Assembly (NCBI GenBank): GCA_016926955.1 | Contig: JAFGNN010000007.1 | Coordinates: 1 to 64,000 of the forward strand | Reading direction: 5' to 3' | Length of the DNA: 64,000 nt | DNA from: Spirochaetales bacterium | GTDB taxonomy: Bacteria > Spirochaetota > Spirochaetia > Treponematales > UBA12059 | Shown: piece after piece, positions 11,269 to 20,980 of the stretch | How positions within the stretch are numbered: position 1 is the first letter of the stretch | Layout: the number at the start of each line of letters is the position of its first letter | Notes under the pieces: model-generated | What the model saw: the letters and a program-made list of their open reading frames with translations, nothing else | What the model was told of the DNA's origin: nothing | The model's database searches: none | Made by a program: the position numbers and the translations under genes

Positions 11269-12588
11269 TCATCCTCGGTCATACCCCAGCACCTTCGCCA
11301 ATATCGCCGCGTACCCGACCGCCACCGCCAGGTAGGCCGCGAGCGGCAGGGCGAAGCGGCGGATCATGGCGAACAGGCCGGTGCCGAAATGTTCCGCGGT
11401 GACGACCATGCACACGTGGAGGGGGCTCAACATCATGCCGGCCCAGCCGAAGGCGCCGGCAATGACCACGGCGGCCTCGCGGGGGAAGGCCCCGCCCTGA
11501 GGAAAGAGGCCGAGCACGATGGGATACGCGAGCCCGACGTAGCCGAAACCGACGCCGGTCACCAGTCCTGCGACGAGTGGCAGGACCGCGCAGGCGACGA
11601 GCGGATGGATGCCCGCGGCCGCGAGCTCGGCGGCACTGGCCGCGGCGGCGTCGCCCGCTTCGAGCAGAGCGGAAAACACGAGGATACCGGCGATTACGAA
11701 GGCGAGCGAGAGCGTGTGGGGATTGAAGGAACCGGCGAAGGGCTTCCAGCTCTTCGCGCGGGCGCGGAGCACCAAGGCGCCGAGCGCGAGCCCCGAGAAG
11801 ATGGGTACGTAGCGCGAGACCAGGGCCCTGGCCCGCCCCTCCAGTCCGAGCGCGGGCGCGAGCGCGCCGATCGCGAGGGCGAGCGCTACGTAAGCCCCGA
11901 GCACCGCGGCCAGCGGCGCGAATCCCCGCGCTATGACGCGGAGCCGTTGCGCCGCGGGCGGCCGGTTCGCCGCGTTGGGATGCTTCCCGCCCTTCGCGGG
12001 CCTGAGCACGAAGAACCATCCGAGCGCGATGACCGCGGGCAAGGCGTACCAGTTGAGCAGGGCGAGCCGCGCCATGCCGAAGCCCGTCATGCCGGCAGCC
12101 AGGATGAAGGCCGGGTAGAGCGGCCAAAGGAGCTCCAGCCCGTGGCGGAACCAGTAGTTCGCCGTGGAAAGCCCGTCGGCTCCGTAGCGGCGCTCGGGGT
12201 CCAGCGAGTCGACGAGGGGGGCCGAAAGTATAGCGCCGCCGGGCATGGGAAGGGTGCCGATGAATAGAGGCGCGGCGATCATCGCCGCCCGCGGCTCGGG
12301 CGCAAGAGCTGACACGGCCGCCTGGAACTCGGCCAAGGCCCCGCCCTTCTTCATGGCCGCGGAAAATGCCATGATGCACATGACGAGCAGCACGAGGAGC
12401 AGGGTGTCCGGGTCGAAAAGCTCGCCCGCGGCAGCGCCGATCGTTTCCCGGAGGGACAGGCCCCGCAGGAGGGCGAACGCTACGCCGCCCGCCGCCGCGG
12501 CCAGTCCGAGGTGGACCTTGCGCGTCGTGGCGAACACCACCAGGGCGAATACCGCGAGTACGAGGACGATGACGGGCACCTGGGACAC
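11269..12588 (-). CDS. DUF401-family integral membrane permease
   Basis: Polytopic protein; PMPGGAILSAPLVDSL and FGWAGMMLSPLHVCMVVTAEHF motifs. Confidence 0.75.
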   Translation of the reverse strand: MSQVPVIVLVLAVFALVVFATTRKVHLGLAAAAGGVAFALLRGLSLRETIGAAAGELFDPDTLLLVLLVMCIMAFSAAMKKGGALAEFQAAVSALAPEPRAAMIAAPLFIGTLPMPGGAILSAPLVDSLDPERRYGADGLSTANYWFRHGLELLWPLYPAFILAAGMTGFGMARLALLNWYALPAVIALGWFFVLRPAKGGKHPNAANRPPAAQRLRVIARGFAPLAAVLGAYVALALAIGALAPALGLEGRARALVSRYVPIFSGLALGALVLRARAKSWKPFAGSFNPHTLSLAFVIAGILVFSALLEAGDAAAASAAELAAAGIHPLVACAVLPLVAGLVTGVGFGYVGLAYPIVLGLFPQGGAFPREAAVVIAGAFGWAGMMLSPLHVCMVVTAEHFGTGLFAMIRRFALPLAAYLAVAVGYAAILAKVLGYDRG

Positions 12589-12659
12589 GGAAGGCTCCTT
12601 GCGTCGTGGCCGGATCGGGCGACGCTTCCTTCGCGGCGCGCAGCCCGGAGCTCAATGCG

Positions 12660-14123
12660 CTACTCTACCCCGTCGTCGTCCTTCCGTGAAGCGCGCCCTT
12701 CGCGGTTTCGCGTTCCGCGCCGCTCGCCGCGCGCGGCCTCGGCGATGACCTGGAAGCGGGTGAGGAGCAGGGTCAGAGGCTGGTACACGAAGAAGTGGAT
12801 CGCCGGCGGCGAGGCTTCCACCGCCCGCACCTCCCGGAAGCGCCCGATGAACGCGACGAAGACGACGAGGCGGAGGAGCCCGGACAGGGCGAACACGAGC
12901 GCGTAGTTGCCCGGCAGCAGGAAAGGCAGGTCCAGTCTCCCCGCGAGCGCGGCGACGGCCCCGCCCGAGAGCGAACCCGCGAAGGCGGCCAGGTTGTTGA
13001 CGGCGTTCCAGCCGGCCATGCTCGGCGCCACGCGCGAACGGTGCACGCTGTCGAAGATGAAGTTGGTGGTGGCCAGGTTGAAGCCCGCCCACACGAAGCC
13101 CGAGAACACCTGCAGCGCGAGCATGGCCGGCACGGATCCCGCCAGAGCCCAGCCGAAACCCATGATGGGCAAGGCGCCGCCGCACAGGAACAGGATGCGG
13201 TAATTCCCGAAGCGGTCGGTCAAGGGTCCCCAGTAGCTCATCGCGACGAAGGAAAGCACCATCGACGCCATCATCACCGCAGTGTACTCGCCATAGGAAA
13301 GCCCGACAGACTTGAGCAGGTGGACCGACAGCACGGGAGGCAAGAGGTTGACCGCGAAGGTCGTGAGCGCGCCGTAGGCGACAAAGCGCCCGAGCCTATC
13401 CTTCGGCAGCGATCGGAAGAAATCGCCGAGCCCGGTGCGCCCCCGCTCGAGCCCCTCAGGCATGGGCGGCTCGTGCTGGCGCGAGATGGCGTAGACGCCC
13501 GCCAGCCGGAAAAGCGTGGCCAGGGTGAAATACAGGGCGAAGGCCTCGAAGGTAAGCCCCCGCGGCTCCGCCCAGCGGAACCCGAGGCCGGCCGCTCCAA
13601 TCGCCGCGAATTGCGCGAGCCCCGCCACCGCGTTCCGCTTGCCCCAGAAGGCGCCACGCATCGACTCCGGCACCAGGTCGTTCATCCAGGAGAGCCAGCC
13701 CGGACCCGAAAGCGAGGTGGCGAAGAGCCCGGCCGCGTAGCCGATCACGATGACCAGGGGGTCGCCCGTGAGCGCTGCGCCGGCGAGCACCGCGAGCCAG
13801 CTCAAGGCGTGCACCAGCGTGGCGGCCAGTGCCAGCGCCTTGCGGCGCCTGAGCCGCGCGACGAGCCAGGCGCCTGCGAGCTGGGCGGCGGCTACGCCGA
13901 GTTGGCCCATACCGGAGACGAGGCCCGTCTCGACGGTCCCCGCCCCGAAGTGGATGGCGAACGGCAGGATGAAGTACTCGGCCAGGCCGAACATGAGGGC
14001 CCAGAGGCCCGCGTCGACGGTCGAGGCCGCGAGCGAACGGCGGACCTGACGGTCGGGGATGGTGGATAGTAAGGCGCGCACGACGCGAGTATCGCGGGAG
14101 CCCCACCTCGTGGCAATACCCAT
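12660..14123 (-). CDS. MFS transporter
   Basis: About 12 hydrophobic segments with MFS-like architecture (WGPLTDRFGNYRILFLCG). Confidence 0.8.
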   Translation of the reverse strand: MGIATRWGSRDTRVVRALLSTIPDRQVRRSLAASTVDAGLWALMFGLAEYFILPFAIHFGAGTVETGLVSGMGQLGVAAAQLAGAWLVARLRRRKALALAATLVHALSWLAVLAGAALTGDPLVIVIGYAAGLFATSLSGPGWLSWMNDLVPESMRGAFWGKRNAVAGLAQFAAIGAAGLGFRWAEPRGLTFEAFALYFTLATLFRLAGVYAISRQHEPPMPEGLERGRTGLGDFFRSLPKDRLGRFVAYGALTTFAVNLLPPVLSVHLLKSVGLSYGEYTAVMMASMVLSFVAMSYWGPLTDRFGNYRILFLCGGALPIMGFGWALAGSVPAMLALQVFSGFVWAGFNLATTNFIFDSVHRSRVAPSMAGWNAVNNLAAFAGSLSGGAVAALAGRLDLPFLLPGNYALVFALSGLLRLVVFVAFIGRFREVRAVEASPPAIHFFVYQPLTLLLTRFQVIAEAARGERRGTRNREGRASRKDDDGVE

Positions 14124-14125
14124 GC

Positions 14126-15361
14126 AGTGTCACGAAGCTTGGGGAAAACCTCAATCAAGGGCGAAGGCGGGGATTCGGCCAATCCCATCGACCCCTGGCG
14201 TCGGAAACAGCTTGAGCCATGCCTTGAGGCCCGCAACTGAAAGCTCACTCCGGGATAAAAATGCCCTCGCTCGGTAATAGAGCCCGTCAAGCGCGAGGCG
14301 TAGCTCCTTCCGGATGCCGGCCACGTCCGCATGTGTGCGCTGATCGACGCGATGAGCCCGTATTGGGTAGCGCTTGCGGTAGTTGTGGTATCGGGCATAG
14401 CACCAGAATCTCGCCATGCCGTTCGCGGCGCTACGACAATGGCACGCCGTCTCCCGCCGATGCGCTGCTTGATCTTTCCGCAGCTCCCGATCCCAATAGT
14501 TCACGGGGAAAAGCGGATTGCTTCGCGTCCGAGCCGATCGGGAGCTGACGAGTACGCGCTTCACCTGGTCCTTCGCGAGAGATCCAAACGCGTGACGATC
14601 GAACGCGTGCGTGTACTCCTTTTTCAGATCAGTGACGAGCACGAGAGGACGGGTCGGCCCGGGCGGGCGTTCCTTCGCAAGTTGATCAAGTATTTCCGTG
14701 AACGAGCGGGCAAGCGCGTGCGGCTCATAGTTTATCTTGCTTTCCATCGCCTCGCGTCTCCGCTTCTGAACCTCGGTCATCGCCCCCGAGCGCCGGAGGG
14801 TCGCGTGAGTGGCTTCGAGCAGGAAAAGCGAACCGCTGGAGACCGAGAGCGTGATGTTGTTGGGGAAGTACTGTGAACGATCGAGGCTCTGGAATCCGTC
14901 GACTACGACGGGCTCCGCCGGATTCGCAAAGCCGCGGAGCGCGGAATGGACCGCGAGCGCCTGGCGCGAAAGGCGGTCGACCCGGTTCTGCACCGAATTC
15001 GGAGAGAGCAAAAAGTGCCGGCCAAGGGAACGTCCGCTCATGGACGAGGAGAGCAGCAGCTCAAGTTCCCGATAGTCGACGACCTTCTTCGCGTAGTAAT
15101 CGACGCTGAAGGTCTGCGTCGAGAAGCTCCTTCCGCAGGCCTTGCAGCGGAAGCGCGGAACGGAACCGAAAGCGGCGGTTTCGTGATGTCCGTCGCTTTC
15201 GAACCAGTCCGTACGCTCGGGAACGCCATGGTGGACGCACCCTTGCCGCGGACAGAAAGGCGGAACCAAGTCTGATCCCGGCATGGCAAGCAGCTTGTGC
15301 ATGCGAACTCACCGCGCTGAAGTCACATCCTGCTTGTCATTTCCCGAAGCTTCGTAACACT
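14126..15361 (-). mobile_element. IS-like element, 1236 bp, with imperfect 22-bp terminal inverted repeats
   Basis: Left end AGTGTCACGAAGCTTGGGGAAA (14126-14147). Reverse complement of the right end AGTGTTACGAAGCTTCGGGAAA (15340-15361). 20/22 identical. Confidence 0.8.
14151..15302 (-). CDS. IS transposase-like protein, zinc-ribbon N-terminus
   Basis: FCPRQGC...RFRCKACGRSFSTQTFSVDYYAKK zinc ribbon; candidate acidic residues VVVDGF and VTDLKKEY; flanked by TIRs. Confidence 0.75.
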   Translation of the reverse strand: MHKLLAMPGSDLVPPFCPRQGCVHHGVPERTDWFESDGHHETAAFGSVPRFRCKACGRSFSTQTFSVDYYAKKVVDYRELELLLSSSMSGRSLGRHFLLSPNSVQNRVDRLSRQALAVHSALRGFANPAEPVVVDGFQSLDRSQYFPNNITLSVSSGSLFLLEATHATLRRSGAMTEVQKRRREAMESKINYEPHALARSFTEILDQLAKERPPGPTRPLVLVTDLKKEYTHAFDRHAFGSLAKDQVKRVLVSSRSARTRSNPLFPVNYWDRELRKDQAAHRRETACHCRSAANGMARFWCYARYHNYRKRYPIRAHRVDQRTHADVAGIRKELRLALDGLYYRARAFLSRSELSVAGLKAWLKLFPTPGVDGIGRIPAFALD

Positions 15362-15363
15362 TA

Positions 15364-16362
15364 CTACTGCTTGAAGATGTCCTTGAACGCGCCGCCGAGC
15401 TCGCCCGCCGCATGCTCGATGCCCTTCCCCAGGTTCGTGAACAGGCGCGAAAGCGGATCCTCTCCCTCCTCGACGCTGCGCCTGTAGTAGTCGAAACCTT
15501 CCTTCATCTCGGCCGCGGGGTCGTCGGTGCGGTGCTCGCGCTTCAGGTACATTCCGTCGAGGATCGTGGCGTAGAGCCCCGAGGCGGCCCAGGTCTTGAG
15601 CTCCGAGAGGCGCGTGACGGGGTGCGGGTGCGAGAGCCAGAGCTGGTTGAGGATCTTGTGGAAGGTGTCGACCAGGTCCTTGCGGTCCTCGAACTCCCGC
15701 GCCTGCGCGAAGAAGTCGTTCAGGTTGACCTGCGTCAGGTCCTCGCCGCCGGCCATGCGCATCAGCACCCGGTAGCTCGGCTCCTCGACCTGGGTGGCCA
15801 GAAGGGCCGCGCGGTCGGCGGAGAGCTCGCTCTTGCGGTCCCATTCCGACAGCGCGGCGACGATCGGCAGCGCGGCGAGCCGGGCTCCCGGAATCAGCGA
15901 AAGCGACACGTTCGCCAACAGCCAGATGAGGCTCTTGTACATCGCGTGCCCGCTCATCACGTGGGCGAACTCGTGGGCCACCACGACGCGGAGCTCGTCC
16001 TCGTCGAAGCTCCGGAGGATGGAGCTGTTGAGCACGATCCAGGGCTCCTTGACGCCGAAGGTGTTGGCGTTGAAGAAGGGGCTCTGGGTGACGAAGACCG
16101 TCGGCCGGTAGGGCCAGTCGAAGGTCTCCACCAGGTCGTCGATTATCGCGTTGATTTTCGGGTACTGGGTCGGACCGACCTTTACGCTCGAGGCGTACTG
16201 CATCAGCAGCATTCCGCGCTCCGTGGTGATCGACGCGAAGGTCTTCACGAGCTCGTCGAGCCCCTTCACCTGCCGGAGCGTCGACAGCGCGGCCCGGTCA
16301 GCCGGGTGCTCCCAGGAACGCGGATCGATCCCGTACAGCCTCTTCACGCGCTTCATGAGCAT
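15364..16362 (-). CDS. M48-family zinc metallopeptidase
   Basis: VVAHEFAHVMSGH (HExxH) plus ELSADRAALLA; start MLMKRVKRLYGID. Confidence 0.88.
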   Translation of the reverse strand: MLMKRVKRLYGIDPRSWEHPADRAALSTLRQVKGLDELVKTFASITTERGMLLMQYASSVKVGPTQYPKINAIIDDLVETFDWPYRPTVFVTQSPFFNANTFGVKEPWIVLNSSILRSFDEDELRVVVAHEFAHVMSGHAMYKSLIWLLANVSLSLIPGARLAALPIVAALSEWDRKSELSADRAALLATQVEEPSYRVLMRMAGGEDLTQVNLNDFFAQAREFEDRKDLVDTFHKILNQLWLSHPHPVTRLSELKTWAASGLYATILDGMYLKREHRTDDPAAEMKEGFDYYRRSVEEGEDPLSRLFTNLGKGIEHAAGELGGAFKDIFKQ

Positions 16363-16475
16363 GGTCGGTCTCCTCGTCACGGGTTCGGCGACGGCGCGGC
16401 GGGCGGGCCGGGGATGGATGGAGCGCGAGGAAGGAAGGGATTCCCCCTTCCTTCCTCGTACAGGTTCCCCGCCGC

Positions 16476-17321
16476 TTACTTCTCCGTGTCGGTCATGCCC
16501 TTCACGAACTGCTTCTGCATCAGCACCACCACCAGGATCGGCGGGATCATGGCGAGCAGCGTGGTGGCCATGACGATCTCCCACTCGATCTGCACGTCGG
16601 CGCCCGAGAGCATGCGGTTGATGCCGATGAGCAGCGTGTAGTACTTCTGCTTGGTCGTGATGAGCAGGGGCCAGAGGTACTGGTTCCAGCCGTAGATGAA
16701 CTGGATGACGAACATGGCCGCGATGGGCGTGCGCGTCATGGGCACCAGGATTTCCCCGAAGAAGGCCATCGGCCCCGCGCCGTCGATCTGCGAGGCCTCG
16801 GCTATCTCTCGCGGCACCGTCATGAAGAACTGCCGGAACAGGAATACCGCGGTCGCCGACACCACCATGGGCAGGATGAGCCCGAGGTAGCTGTTGGTCA
16901 GACCCAGGTCGGAGACGACCTTGTAGGTGGGCATGATGCGCACCTCCACGGGCAGCATCAGCGTCACGAAGATGGACCAGAAGAAGAAGCTCCGGAAGGG
17001 GAACTTGAAGAAGACGATGGCGTAGGCCGCCAGCAGCGAGATGACGATCTTTCCCACCGCGATGCCGAGCGCCATGATGAACGAGTTCTTCATCATGGTC
17101 AGCGCCGAGGCGCCCAGGTTCTCGGCGCCTTCCCCGAGCGCGCGCGCGTAGTTCTCGAGGAGGTGCGGCCCCGGCGTCACGGGCATGGGCGCGGACAGGA
17201 TCTCCTGGCTCGTGTGCGTCGACGCCACGAACACGAGGTAGATCGGGAAGACGATGATGACGATGGCGAGCGCCAGCCAGAAGTGGGTCATGAAGCGCCT
17301 GAGGCGCGAGTGTTCGGTCAT
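16476..17321 (-). CDS. ugpE: ABC transporter permease, UgpE/MalG type
   Basis: EAA loop EIAEASQIDGAGPMAFFGEILVPMTRTPI; six TM segments; adjacent to the second permease. Confidence 0.8.
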   Translation of the reverse strand: MTEHSRLRRFMTHFWLALAIVIIVFPIYLVFVASTHTSQEILSAPMPVTPGPHLLENYARALGEGAENLGASALTMMKNSFIMALGIAVGKIVISLLAAYAIVFFKFPFRSFFFWSIFVTLMLPVEVRIMPTYKVVSDLGLTNSYLGLILPMVVSATAVFLFRQFFMTVPREIAEASQIDGAGPMAFFGEILVPMTRTPIAAMFVIQFIYGWNQYLWPLLITTKQKYYTLLIGINRMLSGADVQIEWEIVMATTLLAMIPPILVVVLMQKQFVKGMTDTEK

Positions 17322-17330
17322 GGCCCTCTC

Positions 17331-18215
17331 CTAGTAGGTGACTTTCCGCTCGATGAAGCGGAACTGCAGGACCGTGAGGCCTATGACGAGGATCATGAGC
17401 ACCACCGACTGCGCGGCGGAACTGCCGAGCTCGAGGTTCACGACGCCGTCGCGCCAGACCTTGTAGATCAGGATGCTCGTCGCCTTGCCGGGCCCGCCGC
17501 CGGTGACCTGGTGCACGATGGGGAAGGTCTCGAAGAAGCCGTACACGAGGTTCATGACGAGCAGGTAGAAGGTGGTCGGCGAGAGCATGGGGAAGATGAT
17601 GCGCCAGAAGCGCGTGAAGGACCCCGCGCCGTCGATGGCAGCGGCCTCCACCAGGGTGGCCGGCACGCTCTGCAGGCCCGCCAGGAAGAACACGAAGTTG
17701 TAGGCGATCTGCTTCCACGAAGCCGCGACGGTGATCAGCAGGAAGGCGTGCGTCGAGTCGAGCAGGTGGTTCCATTCGAGGCCGAAGGTTTTGTCGAGGA
17801 ACCAGGCGACCACGCCCACGTTCGGGTTGAACATGAAGAGCCACAGCACGCCCGCCACCATGGTGGCCACGGCGTAGGGCCAGGTCAGCATGGTCTTGTA
17901 GAAGCCGGCGCCGCGGATCTTCTTGTTGGCCTGCGCCGCCAGGAAGAGCGCGATGCCCATGGACGAGAGCGCCACCGTCACCGCGAAGGCGGCCGAGACG
18001 CCGAACGAATCCCAGTACTCCGGGTCGCGGAAGAGCTTCAGGTAGTTGTCGAAGCCGACGAAGATGCTGCGCAGGCCGAAGGCGTCCTGCACGAAGAAGG
18101 ACTGCCAGAGCGCCTGCGCCGAGGGCCAGAAAAAGAACACGAGGACGATGGCCATCTGCGGCAGAACCAGCAGGTAGGGCAATCCCTTGGATGAAAACTC
18201 GTACTGCTTGGCCAT
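17331..18215 (-). CDS. ugpA: ABC transporter permease, UgpA/MalF type
   Basis: EAA loop LVEAAAIDGAGSFTRFWRIIFPMLSP; TM profile; start MAKQYEFSSKG. Confidence 0.8.
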   Translation of the reverse strand: MAKQYEFSSKGLPYLLVLPQMAIVLVFFFWPSAQALWQSFFVQDAFGLRSIFVGFDNYLKLFRDPEYWDSFGVSAAFAVTVALSSMGIALFLAAQANKKIRGAGFYKTMLTWPYAVATMVAGVLWLFMFNPNVGVVAWFLDKTFGLEWNHLLDSTHAFLLITVAASWKQIAYNFVFFLAGLQSVPATLVEAAAIDGAGSFTRFWRIIFPMLSPTTFYLLVMNLVYGFFETFPIVHQVTGGGPGKATSILIYKVWRDGVVNLELGSSAAQSVVLMILVIGLTVLQFRFIERKVTY

Positions 18216-18234
18216 GCCCCCTCCCGATGAATCA

Positions 18235-18363
18235 ACCACGGAGGCACGGAGTTCGGGAGACAGGAGGGAGAGAATAAGGGATAGGGCAGCACCAGGCGCT
18301 CCTCGATACCATCCCCGACTCCTTCTCCTCCCTCTTTTCTCCGTGTCTCCGTGCCTCCGTGGT
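18235..18363. repeat. palindromic intergenic repeat built of 8-bp units
   Basis: accacggaggcacggag (18235-18251) and its exact reverse complement ctccgtgcctccgtggt (18347-18363). Confidence 0.9.
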
Positions 18364-18382
18364 CTTCTTGTTCCGATGGTCC

Positions 18383-19708
18383 CTATTTATTGAGCCGTTC
18401 GAAGTCGCGCAACTTGATGTTGCCTTCGGCCACGATCTTGTCGAGGCCGGCCTTGACGTCGATCTTGTCGGCCAGGATGTCCTCCCAGGTCTGGTCCTCG
18501 AGCTCGCGGATCTGCGGCATGTAGCCGAAGCGTATGCCCATGGAATTCGCGGTCGGGGCCTTGTTGAGCAGCTGCTGGATGGCCACTTCGAGGCCCGGGT
18601 TCTCCGTGTAGTAGCCTTCGCCCTTGGTGAGCTCGTACGCCGCGATGGTGATGGGCAGGTAGCCGGTGGTCTTGTGCCAGAAAGCCTGGACCTCGGCGCT
18701 CGAAAGGTAGGTGAAGAACTTGGCGGTAGCCTTGTACTCGGGCTCGGTCTTGCCCTCGAAAACCCAGAGCGAGGCGCCGCCGATGATGGAGTTCTGCGGG
18801 GCGTTCGCGACGTCCGGATAGTAGGGCAGGCGCGCGACGCCGAAGGGGAACTTGCAGTTGGCCTTCATGTTGCCGTAGCCGCCGATCGACTCGAAGTGGA
18901 TGCCGACCACGCCGCCGGTGAAGAGCGGGTTCGCCTTGTTCTCGCGGCCGCCGTACTTGAACACGCCTTCCTTCGAAAGGTCGTACAGGTTGGTCAGGTG
19001 CTTGACCTGCAGGTCGGCGTTGATCTTGAGCTCGGCCTCGAGACCGTCGAAGCCGTTCGACAGGGTGCCGAAGGGCACGTCGTGCCAGGCGGAGAAGTTC
19101 TCGAGCTGGATCCAGGAGATCCAGTTGGTCGTGAACCCGGCCTCGTAGCCGGCAGCCTTGATCTTGCGGGCGGCGTCGAAGAGCTCGGGCCAGGTGGCGG
19201 GCGCCTTCTCCGGGTCGAGCCCGGCCTTGGCGAAGGCCTCCTTGTTGTAGTACATGACCGCGGTCGACGAGTTGAAGGGGATGGAGATCATCTCGCCCTT
19301 CGAGGTCGAGTAGTAGCCGGTGATGGTCGGGATGTACGCCTTCGGGTCGAACTTCTCCTTCATCTCCTTCATGAGCACGTGGACCGGCTTGACCGCGCCC
19401 TTGGCGGCCATCATGGTCGCGGTGCCGACCTCGTAGACCTGGATGATGGCGGGGGCCTGGCCGGCGCGGAACGCGGCGATGCCGGCGTTCATCGTGTCGA
19501 CGTAGGAGCCTTTATAGACGGGCGTCACCGTATAGACGTCCTGGCTGGCGTTGAAGTCGTCGCAGATCTTCTGGACGGCCTCGCCGTTCTTGCCGGTCAT
19601 GGCGTGCCAGAACTCGATGCTGGCGGGCTCCGGCGGCTTCGGGGCGCAGGACATGGCTACCATGGCCAGCGCGACAAGCGCCAAGACCCACGCGTTCCTC
19701 GTTTTCAT
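18383..19708 (-). CDS. ugpB: extracellular solute-binding lipoprotein, UgpB-like
   Basis: MKTRNAWVLALVALAMVAMSC lipobox; IEFWHAMTGKNGEAVQKICDDFNASQ typical of UgpB/MalE-type SBPs; next to GDPD. Confidence 0.8.
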   Translation of the reverse strand: MKTRNAWVLALVALAMVAMSCAPKPPEPASIEFWHAMTGKNGEAVQKICDDFNASQDVYTVTPVYKGSYVDTMNAGIAAFRAGQAPAIIQVYEVGTATMMAAKGAVKPVHVLMKEMKEKFDPKAYIPTITGYYSTSKGEMISIPFNSSTAVMYYNKEAFAKAGLDPEKAPATWPELFDAARKIKAAGYEAGFTTNWISWIQLENFSAWHDVPFGTLSNGFDGLEAELKINADLQVKHLTNLYDLSKEGVFKYGGRENKANPLFTGGVVGIHFESIGGYGNMKANCKFPFGVARLPYYPDVANAPQNSIIGGASLWVFEGKTEPEYKATAKFFTYLSSAEVQAFWHKTTGYLPITIAAYELTKGEGYYTENPGLEVAIQQLLNKAPTANSMGIRFGYMPQIRELEDQTWEDILADKIDVKAGLDKIVAEGNIKLRDFERLNK

Positions 19709-19937
19709 CGTTCGCCTCCTTTTGGCGTGACGCTCGAGCCATCGATGGCACGAGACGGACTTCATCACTGTAGAACGCCTTTGGCAGACGCGCAACGGAA
19801 AGCTGGCTTCACAAGGCGGGAACCGGCCGGGGGAGAAGGAAGGGCACCGCAAACCAGGTCCGGCCCGCGGTGACAGCCAGCTCCGGCGGATCGGCGAAGG
19901 GCCGGGCCTTTCGCCGCCGTGAAGGCGCGAAGCGGCC

Positions 19938-20804
19938 TCACGCCCTTCCTTCCCGCCCCGGACCCCTCCATCCAACCTGATCCACGGCAAACGCGCGGAA
20001 GGCGCGGTCCTGGAAGTCGGTGAAGACCCCCGTGGCGCCCCATTCGGCCATGCGCCCGAGGTCCGCGAGCTCGTTGACGGTCCAGACCATGAGCCCGAAA
20101 CCGGCTTCGCGTACGGCCCGGGCGGCCTCGCGGTCGAGGATGTCGAGTCCGGGGTGGTAGGAGTAGGCGCCGAGCTCCCTGAGCATGCCCACGGGGTCGG
20201 CCGGCGCGACCTTCTCCACCAGAGCCCCGACCGGAACGCCCGGGGCCGCCTTCCTCGAGCGGCGGAGGTAGTCGTGTTTGAAGGAGGAAACGAGGACGCG
20301 CTCCGCCATGCCGGTCTCCCGGACCAGGTCGAGTGTCCGCTCCACGATCCACTCGTCGCAGGTGCGGCCAGTCGCGTCCTTGATCTCCACGTTGACCGAA
20401 GCTCCGCGCCCGCGGGCAAGCTCGAGGCAATCGCGCAGGGTCGGAATCCGCTCGCCCCGGAAGGACGCGAGCGCCGCCTCATCCACCTCGCCGGCGGCGA
20501 TGCGGCCGAAGGGGTCGCGCCCGGCGAACCAGGAACCCGCGTCCAGCTCGCGCAGCTCCGCCAGGCTCCAGTCGTAGACGGCGTAGCTCCCCCGCCCCGG
20601 CACAAGCGAACGGGCGTCGGTGGTGCGGTCGAGCGTGTCGTCGTGGATGACCACGAGCTCGCCGTCGGACGAGGCCGCCACGTCGAGCTCGATCCACGAC
20701 GCGCCCGAGTCGAAGGCGGCCGAGAAGGCGGCCAGGGTGTTTTCGGGCGCTACCGAGCGGAAGCCGCGATGCGCGATGACGAGAGGCGCGGAGCCTGGTT
20801 CCAT
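19938..20804 (-). CDS. ugpQ: glycerophosphodiester phosphodiesterase
   Basis: VIAHRGFRSVAPENTLAAF...ELDVAASSDGELVVIHDDTLDRTTD catalytic motifs; start MEPGSAPLV. Confidence 0.9.
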   Translation of the reverse strand: MEPGSAPLVIAHRGFRSVAPENTLAAFSAAFDSGASWIELDVAASSDGELVVIHDDTLDRTTDARSLVPGRGSYAVYDWSLAELRELDAGSWFAGRDPFGRIAAGEVDEAALASFRGERIPTLRDCLELARGRGASVNVEIKDATGRTCDEWIVERTLDLVRETGMAERVLVSSFKHDYLRRSRKAAPGVPVGALVEKVAPADPVGMLRELGAYSYHPGLDILDREAARAVREAGFGLMVWTVNELADLGRMAEWGATGVFTDFQDRAFRAFAVDQVGWRGPGREGRA

Positions 20805-20980
20805 GCGGGTCCCATCCTTGCCGGCGCGGCTCATTCGGGCCGTTCCGGGCGTCGCGCAGTATAGCATCGTCCGCTTTTTGCGGCGCGTCGTTGCCCCGCG
20901 CGTCGCGCCGCGGTATCGTAGGTGCGTGGCCGCTTCCCCGCGCTCCACGCGAGGCCCGGAACGGCGCAATGGAGGATAGT

